This document shows, one piece after another, positions 51,507 to 60,049 of a stretch of DNA of 64,000 nt. This DNA comes from an uncultured Alphaproteobacteria bacterium. Its GTDB lineage: Bacteria; Pseudomonadota; Alphaproteobacteria; RF32; CAG-239. Every line of letters begins with the position of its first letter. The stretch's first letter is position 1. A program made the translations under genes and the position numbers. The stretch is taken from assembly GCA_902464275.1 (NCBI GenBank), contig CABQIK010000002.1, positions 1-64,000 of the forward strand, given 5' to 3'. The notes under the pieces are model-generated. The model did no database searches. It was given only the letters and a program-made list of their open reading frames with translations, and was not told the DNA's origin.

Positions 51507-52160
51507 ATGAAATCAGAAAATGGTCGTTCTATGGTGGAAATGCTCGGGGTATTGGCGATAATCGGAGTGCTGAGTGTCGGGGCGATTAGCGGATATAGCA
51601 AAGCCATGTTTAAGTACAAACTCAATAAACATACGGAACAAATGAACACAGTGATAAACGCAGTTGCCCGCCATGCGCACAGCTTTGATAATATCCAACA
51701 CAGAGATTCTTTAATTCCATATTTTATTAAAATGGGCGAAATTCCAACTGAAATGGTGAGCACAAACGATGGTTACTACATCTTTGACGTTTTCAGACAG
51801 GCATGGTATATACGTATTGAAGGCGGCGCTATAGTTTTAGCCTCAATGTATGATGTCGGTTCATCATTTTTATCCTCATTTTTATCCTCAAACTCTCCTG
51901 AAAATCTGGCAATATGTCAAAATACGTTAAACATCGCCAAAGAAAACGCGGATAACATAGATACTATTGTGATATACACGGCTAACTCCGGTTCCGCTAA
52001 TAATAAATTTGAGTATATATTGGGTGATAAACTTTGTACCGCTGAATATATGCAATACGACAAATGTTTGAAAAACTTAACCTTAAATGATGTTCATACT
52101 CTCTGCACCGAACAGTTAAAAAACGGCTATGGGTTATTCCAGTTATCATGGGAACAATAG
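51507..52160 (+). CDS. Type IV prepilin-like protein, cassette copy 8
   Basis: A 217-residue prepilin-like protein, leader MKSENG, mature RSMVEMLGVLAIIGVLS with GAISGYSKAMFKYKLNK. The body is in the MNTVINAVARHAHSFDN / KMGEIPTEMV group. It has a short internal duplication, SSFLSSFLSSNSPENL, absent from copies 2 and 4. It keeps ICQNTLNIAKENADNI and LGDKLC...CLKNLTLNDVHTLC. It is followed 221 bp later by pilin 9; each has its own promoter block. Confidence 0.88.
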   Translation: MKSENGRSMVEMLGVLAIIGVLSVGAISGYSKAMFKYKLNKHTEQMNTVINAVARHAHSFDNIQHRDSLIPYFIKMGEIPTEMVSTNDGYYIFDVFRQAWYIRIEGGAIVLASMYDVGSSFLSSFLSSNSPENLAICQNTLNIAKENADNIDTIVIYTANSGSANNKFEYILGDKLCTAEYMQYDKCLKNLTLNDVHTLCTEQLKNGYGLFQLSWEQ

Positions 52161-52227
52161 TAATAACATTTGAGCGCTATTATTTTTCAACAAAAACAAA
52201 CAATTAATGCGCTGATAGATAGTAATG

Positions 52228-52275
52228 AGACCACCCCGCCTTCGGCACCCCTCCTCGGGATGGGAATTTTTTATA
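52228..52275. repeat. Partial GC-rich hairpin element P4 (right arm only)
   Basis: GACCACCCCGCCTTCGGCAC...CGGGATGGGAATTTTTTATA, essentially the P3 sequence again, 14 bp before the pilin 9 block. The interval 52161-52381 holds only this and the block. Confidence 0.7.
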
Positions 52276-52288
52276 GTGCCAATTTACA

Positions 52289-52381
52289 TACAACTTATAC
52301 ACACCCCAGACTCGTAAATATTGCAAAAAAAAACGCGAGCTAAAATCTTCTTAAATTAACAATTTTAGGAGATTTTTTATT
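52289..52381 (+). promoter_or_regulatory. Conserved upstream block of pilin cassette 9
   Basis: TTATACACA (52295-52303), 11-nt spacer, TAAATATTGC, an A9 tract (one shorter than the other complete copies), CGCGAGCTAAAATCTTCTT and its partner TTTTAGGAGATTTT. The Shine-Dalgarno is TAGGAG rather than GAGGAG. Confidence 0.8.
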
Positions 52382-53032
52382 ATGAAATCAGAAAATGGAC
52401 GTTCAATGGTAGAAATGCTTGGCGTGCTCGCGATAATCGGCGTTCTGTCGGTCGGGGCGATTGCGGGGTACAGCAAGGCGATGTTCAAATATAAACTCAA
52501 CAAACAAGCAGAAAGTTTCAATATGCTATTGAACACTGCCATACAAATACAACCTGATTTAGACCGCACGCATAATACCGGAGCACTTGGCGGCAACCGT
52601 TTGCTTTATCAAGCAGGGCTTATCCCTGACGGCATGAGTTATAAAAATGGTATAATTTATGATATATTTAATCACGAAATTATCAGTAATTATGTAACCA
52701 GCATGGTGCCTGGTGAAAATCATTATACCGAATATAAATTAATATATGACATTGGATACGGCTCTGAACAAAGCATAGAAATCTGCCGCAATATGCTTAA
52801 TGTTGCTAAAGAAAATGCCGCTGATTTACCGTTCATAAAATTACGTTACGCCAAAACTTCCACGGACTCTGACGTTAGTGAAAACCGCATTTACGGTGAT
52901 AAAGGGTGCACAGGCGACAATATTTGTTTGCGCAATATGGGAGTAAAACAAGCTGACGACTTTTGTTCCCCTTGCACTTCTGAAAATTACTGCGCTATTC
53001 TGTTTTCTATATACTTTAAGGACTTGCTTTAA
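52382..53032 (+). CDS. Type IV prepilin-like protein, cassette copy 9
   Basis: A 216-residue prepilin-like protein, leader MKSENG, mature RSMVEMLGVLAIIGVLS. The body is closest to copy 1 (SFNMLLNTAIQIQPDLDR, QAGLIPDGMSY). It has the ICRNMLNVAKENAADL helix and IYGDKGC...CLRNMGVKQADDFCSPC...C. The C-terminus extends to YFKDLL. A palindromic element begins 15 bp after its stop. Confidence 0.87.
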   Translation: MKSENGRSMVEMLGVLAIIGVLSVGAIAGYSKAMFKYKLNKQAESFNMLLNTAIQIQPDLDRTHNTGALGGNRLLYQAGLIPDGMSYKNGIIYDIFNHEIISNYVTSMVPGENHYTEYKLIYDIGYGSEQSIEICRNMLNVAKENAADLPFIKLRYAKTSTDSDVSENRIYGDKGCTGDNICLRNMGVKQADDFCSPCTSENYCAILFSIYFKDLL

Positions 53033-53047
53033 TGAGTGACGTGAAGC

Positions 53048-53155
53048 AAAACCCTGCGGATAGCGAGGCAGATGCACAGTAACATTTTTTTGCCGTGTAC
53101 GAATAGTTACATAAGAAAAAAAGTTACAAGCAGATGCCCGCTAGACGCAGGGTTT
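53048..53155. repeat. TGCGGA...ACGCAGG palindromic element, copy 2
   Basis: AAACCCTGCGGATAGCGAGG opens the element and GCCCGCTAGACGCAGGGTTT closes it; the outer 10 bases are perfect inverted repeats. An inner GTAACATTTTTTT/AAAAAAAGTTAC pair lies in the middle. It fills the space between pilin 9 and the nfeD stop. A shared CAGATGC occurs near both ends, as in the copy at 61018. Confidence 0.7.
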
Positions 53156-53158
53156 TAT

Positions 53159-53632
53159 TTAGTCTTCAAATTTTTCAGCCCGCAACACCACTCCTCCGTC
53201 AACACCGGTGATTTTTACTTTATCGCCTTTTTTAAGAGGTTCGTTGATTTCAACAAGCCAAACGGTGTCGCCGACTTTGGCTTTGGAGCGGCCATCGGTA
53301 ACATCTTCGGTTAAGTTGTAAACCTTGCCGATGTAATTACCCGCCATATCGTTAAGATATTTATATTTTTCAGGCACTTTGGTTTTGTTGATAATTTTGG
53401 CGTAAACAAACCAACCGATACCGGCAAAAACGGCGGAAATAAGCGCAAACCAAACTAAGGTTTCGGTTGCGGTAAGCGTGCAAAAAGTTACCACCGCTCC
53501 CATAACAAAAGCGGCAAAGCCAAACCAGATTAAATAAGTTCCGGGAACGAAAAACTCTAACAAAACAAATATTAAGCCGAGTGTAAACCAGCCCAAATAC
53601 GTCATTTTGGCAATATATTCAAAAAGTTCCAT
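53159..53632 (-). CDS. nfeD: NfeD-like membrane protein
   Basis: About 157 residues from the ATG at 53632 (CAAGGAAAACAAA upstream). Membrane segments (about 14-32, 36-53, 60-80) precede a small OB-fold domain (about 95-157; GNYIGKVYNLTEDVTDGRSKAKVGDTVWLV, VKITGVDGGVVLRAE). Such short NfeD proteins pair with stomatin-type SPFH proteins in membrane quality control, and the SPFH gene lies 64 bp upstream on the same strand. Confidence 0.88.
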   Translation of the reverse strand: MELFEYIAKMTYLGWFTLGLIFVLLEFFVPGTYLIWFGFAAFVMGAVVTFCTLTATETLVWFALISAVFAGIGWFVYAKIINKTKVPEKYKYLNDMAGNYIGKVYNLTEDVTDGRSKAKVGDTVWLVEINEPLKKGDKVKITGVDGGVVLRAEKFED

Positions 53633-53696
53633 TTTGTTTTCCTTGCTATATGATATGTTCACGACCGCGCAAAAACGCGGCCGTGAATTTTACGGA

Positions 53697-54608
53697 TTAT
53701 TTTTTCTTGTTAACAACAACTTCTTTGGCAATTTCAGCAATGCCGGCAAGCGATGAGGCCACATTGGTAACATCGGTCGGCAACATCAAAAGCTTTTGGT
53801 TAGGTGAAGTTACAATGCCTTGCAAAGCCTCAATGTATTTTTGACCCAAAAAGTAATTCAGGGCTTGCGGATTGCCGTCATGAATGGCTTTTGAAACCAT
53901 TTCAGTAGCGTTAGCTTCAGCCTGAGCCAAGCGCTCGCGAGCTTCCGCCTCGCGAAAAGCGGCTTCTTTTTGCGCCTCAGCGGCTAAAATAACGGCTTGT
54001 TTTTCACCTTCGGCTTTTAAGATTTCAGACTGGCGGATACCCTCAGCCTCAAGCACACTGGCGCGTTTGTCACGCTCGGCCTTCATTTGGCGAGCCATAG
54101 AATCAATTAAGTCTGCCGGAGGCTGAATGTCTTTAATTTCAACACGGGTAACTTTAACGCCCCACGGAACAGTGGCTTCATCAACAACGGAAAGCAGTTG
54201 GTGATTAATGGTATCGCGTTGCGAAAGCAGCTCATCCATTTCCATGCTGCCCATTACCGTACGGATATTGGTCATAATCAAATTTAAAATCGCGGCGTCC
54301 AAATTTTTAACCTGATAAGCGGCATTAACCGCGTTTTGAATTTGGAAAAAGAGCACGCCGTCAACTCTGACCATAGCGTTATCTTTAGTAATTACATCTT
54401 GCGACGGAACATCTAAAACCTGCTCCATGCGGTTTACTTTAGCCCCGATTTTTTCTACAATCGGCAACATTAAATGAAAACCAGGCTCCATAGTACGGGT
54501 AAAGCGTCCGAAGCTTTCAACCGTGTACTCATAACCTTGGCGAACAATAACCACCGATGAAATTAAAACCAACAGCACAACAACTAATAAAACTATCGCT
54601 AATTCCAT
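53697..54608 (-). CDS. SPFH/Band 7 stomatin-like protein (QmcA type)
   Basis: A 303-residue protein with one N-terminal membrane helix (MELAIVLLVVVLLVLISSVVIV), a Band 7 domain (about 25-190, VRQGYEYTVESFGRFTRTMEPGFH, LDVPSQDVITKDNAMVRVDGV, TVPWGVKVTRVEIKDI) and an Ala/Glu-rich coiled coil (about 190-250). These proteins form membrane rings and scaffold proteases. It pairs with nfeD just downstream. Confidence 0.93.
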   Translation of the reverse strand: MELAIVLLVVVLLVLISSVVIVRQGYEYTVESFGRFTRTMEPGFHLMLPIVEKIGAKVNRMEQVLDVPSQDVITKDNAMVRVDGVLFFQIQNAVNAAYQVKNLDAAILNLIMTNIRTVMGSMEMDELLSQRDTINHQLLSVVDEATVPWGVKVTRVEIKDIQPPADLIDSMARQMKAERDKRASVLEAEGIRQSEILKAEGEKQAVILAAEAQKEAAFREAEARERLAQAEANATEMVSKAIHDGNPQALNYFLGQKYIEALQGIVTSPNQKLLMLPTDVTNVASSLAGIAEIAKEVVVNKKK

Positions 54609-54751
54609 AGCACAAACTCCTTGTTTAACAAATTAAAACTAAAGATATTTTGACAGCGAATATCCGTTTTAGCAAGACGATTTAAGCAGTTATTTACAGC
54701 TATTTACGCAAAACCCTGTTAACAATTATGATATTTTTTGCGCATAGAATC

Positions 54752-54779
54752 TTGACAAAAAAATCAAATTGCATATAAT
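54752..54779 (+). promoter_or_regulatory. Consensus sigma-70 promoter
   Basis: TTGACA (54752-54757), 16-bp spacer, TATAAT (54774-54779), 35 bp before the ATG at 54815: the best match to the consensus I found in the window. Confidence 0.8.
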
Positions 54780-54814
54780 AGCGCTGTCGTTGAACATTTA
54801 CAAAGGAGTTCTAA

Positions 54815-55120
54815 ATGAATGAAAACGATGTAAATGCCTCTACTTTCAAAAGAGTGTCAGAAAAGCTGCACGCAAAAAATTCGCAAAATACAAGCTCCAA
54901 TGACACTTTCGCTACGGCTATCAAATGGTATTCGGAAAATTTGATTAACCAAGGTGTAGAAAAAGGCATTATGCCGGCTGCAAGGAAAGACGAGCTGATA
55001 GAAGCTACAATCAACAGCTTTAAAGTTATTTGCAGCGGCACAAACAATGCTGCCAAAGAGCACATTCAAAATGATTACAGTGCTTATTTACAAAAAATGA
55101 AAAACGGCAGAGTCGCATAA
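54815..55120 (+). CDS. Uncharacterised 101-residue helical protein
   Basis: A small, soluble, probably all-helical protein (AIKWYSENLINQGVEKGIMPAARKDELIEATINSFKVIC...), without signal or membrane segments. I do not recognise it. It has a consensus promoter, an AAGGAG ribosome site and a terminator of its own, so it should be strongly expressed as a single-gene transcript. It precedes the DHH-like gene, which shares a Lys/Asn/Ala-rich style, but no link in function is shown. Confidence 0.7.
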   Translation: MNENDVNASTFKRVSEKLHAKNSQNTSSNDTFATAIKWYSENLINQGVEKGIMPAARKDELIEATINSFKVICSGTNNAAKEHIQNDYSAYLQKMKNGRVA

Positions 55121-55139
55121 AATGCGTATTTCCGATAGA

Positions 55140-55168
55140 AAGGCACCCGTGCACGGATGCCTTTTTTA
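55140..55168 (+). terminator. Terminator after the 101-residue gene
   Basis: AGGCACCCGTGCACGGATGCCT followed by TTTTTATA; the stem has one mismatch. Confidence 0.8.
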
Positions 55169-55213
55169 TATAAAGGCAAAAATGTTTTCGGCACACATAT
55201 TTACGGAGATAAA

Positions 55214-56578
55214 ATGATGGATATTAAAATTAACGCCTGCTTAAATAAAGGCGAAGTTGTAAGCCCTAACAAAGAAGGCGTTTTGGTAGTTGATACAGGC
55301 GCGCTGCCTATCTCTGCTTTTGAAGGAATGACCAATCAGGATGAAATTGTTAAAAAATCAATTTCATTGGGGCATGTTGACCACCATACCATTGATATGT
55401 TGCCGGCAATGGCCAAACAGCCTAAAAAATGCGCCACTCGGATGGTTGTTGATTACTTTGACGATATTTTAAAATATTGTCGGGAGCACAATGTTAAAGA
55501 AATTCAAATTCATAAAGATTCCGACATGGACGCCATAACCGCCGCGTACCTTTTGCAAAAAGGATTACAAAACGGCAAGCTGCCTAAATGCGCCGAACAA
55601 ATGGCCACTATTGTTAACAAGGTTGATTATGCCGAATATAACCTGCCGATTGATAAATATATCAGCAGTTTTCCGGGGTGCATAACGGCAATTTACGGAG
55701 CAAGCGGCGCTGAAAAAGCCGCGGACATAAAGTCAAGGCAAGCTTGGGGAGAATTTGCGCAATTAGATAACAATATATTGCCTGAAGTTTTTAAGGTTTA
55801 TGATATTTTAGCCGAAAGGATGGAAAAGAATATTCCGTTTGATTTGAACAAACTGGATATTAAAGCTTTTATTGAAAATCATCCCGAGACTGATGAAGCA
55901 ACCAAAAAGCATTTAAATGACGGGCTTGAACAAACCAAACAGTCACAATTACAATTTGAAAAAGATATTGAAACCGCGAAAATCGTTAAATTTAACTTTC
56001 ATAATCCGGAAACGCAGCGCACAGAGGAAGGGCAAATTGTGATTGTGGAAAGCAAAGCGCCGCTCACCACCACCAATTTGGGATACGCGCGTTTCGGTAA
56101 AAATACGGTTATGGCGGTTTTTGCCGGCGAGCCCCGCAAAAACGGCGACTTTTTTGACATCGGCATTGCGCCCGAATCGGCTGATATTATGGGCGGGGTT
56201 ATGAAAGACATTGCTTTTGAAATAAATAAGTCAGAAGCAGCGGAAAGGTTAAAAGCTCAAAAAGAATTGCAGACTTTGGAGCAACTGCCCACGCTGAATG
56301 ATGAGCAGAAAAGTTTATTGGAAAAACATCAAAAGATGTTTGCGGAATTAAAAGCCCTGAAAGATGAAGGCAAAGAAAGACCGGGGCATCCGGGAGGCGA
56401 TTTGCCGGGGATTGATAATATTGACCCGACTCCGGTTGTGGCGCGCAACACGTTGGTTCCGGCCTCACACCACACGCTTATGACCGCTGAAAAATTCAAA
56501 AAAGCAATGACAAATTACGCCGCTAAAACTAAAATGAATATAGCTGCCCTATCTAATAATGCGGGACGTGACGAATAA
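55214..56578 (+). CDS. DHH-phosphoesterase-like protein
   Basis: About 454 residues from the ATG at 55214 (ACGGAGAT upstream); an earlier in-frame ATG lies in the preceding terminator. The N-terminal part (about 25-170) has the shape of a DHH domain: VLVVDTGALPI, LGHVDHHTIDM and IQIHKDSDMDAITAAYLL, offering Asp/His metal ligands (DHH and DxD), in an order unlike the standard DHDxDG. The C-terminal part (about 330-440) is charged and coiled. The substrate (nucleotide, oligonucleotide or polyphosphate) is unknown. Confidence 0.6.
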   Translation: MMDIKINACLNKGEVVSPNKEGVLVVDTGALPISAFEGMTNQDEIVKKSISLGHVDHHTIDMLPAMAKQPKKCATRMVVDYFDDILKYCREHNVKEIQIHKDSDMDAITAAYLLQKGLQNGKLPKCAEQMATIVNKVDYAEYNLPIDKYISSFPGCITAIYGASGAEKAADIKSRQAWGEFAQLDNNILPEVFKVYDILAERMEKNIPFDLNKLDIKAFIENHPETDEATKKHLNDGLEQTKQSQLQFEKDIETAKIVKFNFHNPETQRTEEGQIVIVESKAPLTTTNLGYARFGKNTVMAVFAGEPRKNGDFFDIGIAPESADIMGGVMKDIAFEINKSEAAERLKAQKELQTLEQLPTLNDEQKSLLEKHQKMFAELKALKDEGKERPGHPGGDLPGIDNIDPTPVVARNTLVPASHHTLMTAEKFKKAMTNYAAKTKMNIAALSNNAGRDE

Positions 56579-56605
56579 TCGGCATGTTATTTTGCAGGGG
56601 CGCGT

Positions 56606-57412
56606 ATGGTCAATGTATCAGTCATAATTCCGGTTTACAACTGCCAAAAGTTTTTGAAGCACTCTGTTCAATCGGTTTTGAACCAAACATACAAAAATTG
56701 GGAGCTCATAATTGTTGATGACGCCTCAACCGACGGTTCATTGTCTGAGGCTCGGCGCTTGGCTGAAGACAATCCGAAAATAAAGGTTTTTGCGCTGCCT
56801 GAAAATAAAGGAGTCAGCGCTTGCCGCAATTTTGCCATAAGTAAAGCGCAAGGACGTTATTTGGCATTTTTGGATTCTGACGACTTGTGGGCAAAAAACA
56901 AGTTAGCCGCGCAATTAATGTTTATGCAGCAAAAAAAGGCGGCGCTGTCACATACGGCTTATTCATTTATTGATGAAAAAGGCCGCGTTATGGAAGCCGG
57001 CAAGGTTGAAGTTGATGAATGTATCAATTTGCCGACCTACATGAAAACCACTCAAATCGGGATGTCTACGGTAATGATTGACCGCCAAAAAATCGGCGCG
57101 GTGCATTTTCCGAATGACCGCGAATTGTGTGAAGACGCGCGCACATGGATGCACTTTTTACGAAAAGGCCAACAATTTTACGGCTTAAACATTGTTTCAA
57201 CATTATACAGAGTGCGAAAAAATCAGCTGAGCAAAAACAAAGCCAAAATGGCGCAATGCACGCTGAAAAGATATTGGAACGAGCGCAATCTGCCTGCGTA
57301 TAAAAGGCTGTACTATTTTGTAAATTACGCGTGCAACGGATTTTTAAAACGCATGCGGCCGACTAAAATCAGCCCTGAAATTATTGCGCAATTTAACTGC
57401 AATCAACGATAA
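56606..57412 (+). CDS. Family 2 glycosyltransferase
   Basis: A 268-residue GT-A transferase. VSVIIPVYNCQKFLKHSVQS, ELIIVDDASTDGS (nucleotide site), ENKGVSACRNFAI, YLAFLDSDDLW (DxD metal motif) and CEDARTWMHFL (acceptor-side Glu/Asp). It resembles TuaG/LPS-type enzymes adding a sugar to a surface glycan. No glycan cluster surrounds it. The ribosome site AGGGGCG precedes the ATG. Confidence 0.9.
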   Translation: MVNVSVIIPVYNCQKFLKHSVQSVLNQTYKNWELIIVDDASTDGSLSEARRLAEDNPKIKVFALPENKGVSACRNFAISKAQGRYLAFLDSDDLWAKNKLAAQLMFMQQKKAALSHTAYSFIDEKGRVMEAGKVEVDECINLPTYMKTTQIGMSTVMIDRQKIGAVHFPNDRELCEDARTWMHFLRKGQQFYGLNIVSTLYRVRKNQLSKNKAKMAQCTLKRYWNERNLPAYKRLYYFVNYACNGFLKRMRPTKISPEIIAQFNCNQR

Positions 57413-57431
57413 AGAGCTTAAAGATATTTGC

Positions 57432-58199
57432 TTAAACAAGCAAAACCATGCCGTCATACGCCAAACGCCAGTTTTCAGGCACAAGCGCGGATAGCGTATT
57501 ATAGTCAACCCTTGCCGATAAATGGGTTAACACCACCTGCTCCGGTTTTAAGATATTAACATAGTGTTTTATTTTAGCAATATTGCTGTGACCGTTGTTA
57601 AGCTCATATTCGCCGTTATTGCACTCGGCCAACAACATTTTAAGCCCTTGCATACGTTCTAAAGCTTTTGGGGGCAAACTTTCCCAATCGGTAACATACG
57701 CAACATCGCCAAACCTGAAAGCGGAACTGTGTAAATTATGATGCGGCACGCAAAAAGTTTCAAATTCAACCCCGCCGATATTAACTTTTCCGAAATCAGG
57801 CAATATATTCCACTGAAGGCGCACGCTATCAGGCTCCGCGCCGCTGAACAAATAAGCATAACTTTTTTGCAGTTCGCTCATGGTTTCAGCGCTTGCAAAA
57901 ACCGGCAAGACATGGTTTAAGATTTTACAGGCTCGCGGCAATTCAGGCACGCCGCCGATATGGTCATAATGGCAGTGAGTTAACAAAACCGCGTCAATAT
58001 TTTGCACATTGTTACGATTGATTTGCAATCTGAAATCAGGTCCGACATCAATTAAAAAATTTTTACCTTGAAACTCAAATAAAACGCAAGCGCGGGTACG
58101 CTCATTTTTAGGATTATGCGGGTCAGCCAAATTCCACTGATTAAAACACATCGGGCAACCATAAGCCGAACCGGAACCGAGGATAGTAATTTTCATCAT
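57432..58199 (-). CDS. MBL-fold phosphodiesterase (PhnP-like)
   Basis: About 255 residues from the ATG at 58199. The start MMKITILGSGSAYGCPMCFNQW is typical of the PhnP/PqqB-like branch. The metal site is LLTHCHYDHIGGVPEL (HxHxDH), followed by VPHHNLHS, YVTDWESLP (Asp ligand), LAECNNGEY and VLTHLSARVDYNTLS. It probably acts on a cyclic phosphodiester or a related compound. N-terminal Cys residues (CPMC) may bind a structural zinc. No phn genes are nearby. Confidence 0.82.
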   Translation of the reverse strand: MMKITILGSGSAYGCPMCFNQWNLADPHNPKNERTRACVLFEFQGKNFLIDVGPDFRLQINRNNVQNIDAVLLTHCHYDHIGGVPELPRACKILNHVLPVFASAETMSELQKSYAYLFSGAEPDSVRLQWNILPDFGKVNIGGVEFETFCVPHHNLHSSAFRFGDVAYVTDWESLPPKALERMQGLKMLLAECNNGEYELNNGHSNIAKIKHYVNILKPEQVVLTHLSARVDYNTLSALVPENWRLAYDGMVLLV

Positions 58200-58303
58200 A
58201 AGCACTCCATTTTTCAGACGCCGTATCAGGATATAGCATGACAGTATGCTTCTGTCCAGATAAAAAATTGTAGTCATTGTTGTTATAAACGGCACAAACA
58301 AAT

Positions 58304-58338
58304 TTGACTCTTGCCGGAAAATGTTCTATGTTTGTTCT
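58304..58338 (+). promoter_or_regulatory. SOS promoter with LexA box overlapping the -10
   Basis: TTGACT (58304-58309), 17-bp spacer, TATGTT (58327-58332). The alphaproteobacterial LexA box GTTCTATGTTTGTTC (58323-58337, GTTC-N7-GTTC) covers the -10. The predicted transcription start falls at or next to the ATG at 58339, so the mRNA is probably leaderless. Confidence 0.8.
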
Positions 58339-59520
58339 ATGAAGAGAATAATAGCGTTAATTGACTGCGATTGCTTTTTTGTTTCATGCGAACGGGTGGA
58401 CAATCCTGATTTGCAAAACAAACCGGTGTGCGTTATGACCGGCGGCGACCGAGGCATTATTGTTTCGCGTTCCATTGAGGCCAAAGCTTTAGGCATTAAA
58501 ATGGGCGCGCCGTATTTTAAGGTTAAAGTTGAGCAGCCGGAGGCAATATGTCTGCCCGCCCGTCACTATCTTTATCGCCAGATTTCCGAAAAAGTGATGA
58601 ACGTTATCCGCTCTTTTACTCCTGATGTGGAAGTTGTATCGGTTGATGAGGCTTTTACCGACCTTACCGGACTTAATAAAGTGCACCGCTCCACCTACAC
58701 ACAGCTGATTACGGATATCCGCACCGCTGTATTAAAACAAACCGGAATTCCGGTTTCAATCGGGCTTTGCTCATCAAAAACTTTGGCTAAACTTGCGAGC
58801 GATAAAGCTAAAAAATGCGGCGGAATTTATGTAATAAGGCCGGAAACAGAGGCTATTTTACAAAAAGTCGGTAATGATTTTATTGATACGGTAAGCGGCA
58901 TCGGGCGTGAAAACACCAAACATCTGCGCTTGAATAACATCGTGACCATTAAAGATTTTGTCAGCAAAGACGATGCCTGGCTGCGCAAAGCTTTCGGCAT
59001 TAACGGCGTTAGCTTAAAGCATGAGCTTTTAGGAGAAACGGTTTCTGCTGTAAATTCTAAACCGGAACCGCCGCAATCAATTCAAGACACCAAAGCATTT
59101 GCGGATTTTTCATGCAACTTAGAGTTTTTACATTCCACCTTAGCGGCGCATATTCATAACTCTTCAAAAAAACTGCGAATGTGGAACGGATATTGCGCTC
59201 ATATTTCCGTTATGCTGCGCACTAAAGATTTTGCGGTTTTTGAAGCCGATGAAAAATTGCAAAAGCCTACCAATTCAGAAAAAACCTTGCGCGACGCCGC
59301 CCACCGCATTTTAGACCGACTTTTCAGGCGCGGCGTTATTTATCGAGCAAGCGGAGTTACTTTAGGTGATTTAAGCTTTGGCAAAAAACAACAATTTTCA
59401 TTGTTTGACAATTTAGAGCCGGAAGACGATAAACTGTCGCATATTATAGATTCGTTAGAAGAAAAATTCGGCTCCGGAATAATTAAAATCGGCGCACCTG
59501 ACAAAAAAGCAGAAAAATAA
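58339..59520 (+). CDS. Y-family DNA polymerase (DinB/UmuC type), SOS-controlled
   Basis: About 393 residues from the ATG at 58339. The palm motifs are IALIDCDCFFVSCERV and SVDEAFTDLTG (two catalytic acidic residues), with the finger segment GIIVSRSIEAKALGIKMG. The HhH region follows (about 185-215), then a little-finger domain. A beta-clamp-binding motif, QFSLF, lies near the C-terminus. It should carry out translesion synthesis. The LexA box at its start makes SOS induction likely. No umuD-like gene is next to it. Whether it is closer to DinB or UmuC needs a tree. Confidence 0.9.
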   Translation: MKRIIALIDCDCFFVSCERVDNPDLQNKPVCVMTGGDRGIIVSRSIEAKALGIKMGAPYFKVKVEQPEAICLPARHYLYRQISEKVMNVIRSFTPDVEVVSVDEAFTDLTGLNKVHRSTYTQLITDIRTAVLKQTGIPVSIGLCSSKTLAKLASDKAKKCGGIYVIRPETEAILQKVGNDFIDTVSGIGRENTKHLRLNNIVTIKDFVSKDDAWLRKAFGINGVSLKHELLGETVSAVNSKPEPPQSIQDTKAFADFSCNLEFLHSTLAAHIHNSSKKLRMWNGYCAHISVMLRTKDFAVFEADEKLQKPTNSEKTLRDAAHRILDRLFRRGVIYRASGVTLGDLSFGKKQQFSLFDNLEPEDDKLSHIIDSLEEKFGSGIIKIGAPDKKAEK

Positions 59521-59547
59521 TTATATATTCTTTTAAGGAGATATATA

Positions 59548-60045
59548 ATGCCGGTTTTCGTTAATGATAAAATGCAAAATAACTATGTATATGAGCGGGT
59601 TTCACCAGAAGGCAAAAATTTTGCCCCTGATTTTAAGCCTGAACTTTCACCGATACAAATGCTTGCTATGGGGGTGTTTGAAGGGCATTACTTAAATGAT
59701 TGCCTATATGAATTTCCTGAAAATTGGTTTACAGGTGCGCGATTGTCATTAAATAAACCGGATATAAATTGCAACTGTTTTCAAATAAAATCACGTCTTT
59801 CCTTGCAGGAATGGCGGCGCAAAGGTTGGATATTATATCCTGATCCGCGCGGTTGGTTTCAGTGGTATTGCCGATATTATAGCGGCAGACGTATTCCTGA
59901 AATTGATATTGTGCAAATAAATCGCTGGAAGGCGTTTCGGCGGCATTTGGCACAAATTGAGCATAATTGCGCGCAATTTGACTTTGAATGTCGCCCCAAA
60001 CAACGCCAGGCTTTATTGCAGTGGGCATACAATCCGCTGTTTTAA
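59548..60045 (+). CDS. Uncharacterised conserved 165-residue protein
   Basis: A soluble, aromatic-rich protein with AGGAGATATATA before the ATG. The C-terminal half (LQEWRRKGWILYPDPRGWFQWYCRYY is the core, residues about 87-112, then GRRIPEIDIVQINRW) looks like a widespread uncharacterised family with a conserved D-PRGWFQWYCRYY block; I recall the block but not a function. It may belong to one transcript with the polymerase 27 bp upstream, which would put it under SOS control. Pilin 10 follows. Confidence 0.68.
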   Translation: MPVFVNDKMQNNYVYERVSPEGKNFAPDFKPELSPIQMLAMGVFEGHYLNDCLYEFPENWFTGARLSLNKPDINCNCFQIKSRLSLQEWRRKGWILYPDPRGWFQWYCRYYSGRRIPEIDIVQINRWKAFRRHLAQIEHNCAQFDFECRPKQRQALLQWAYNPLF

Positions 60046-60049
60046 TCAA

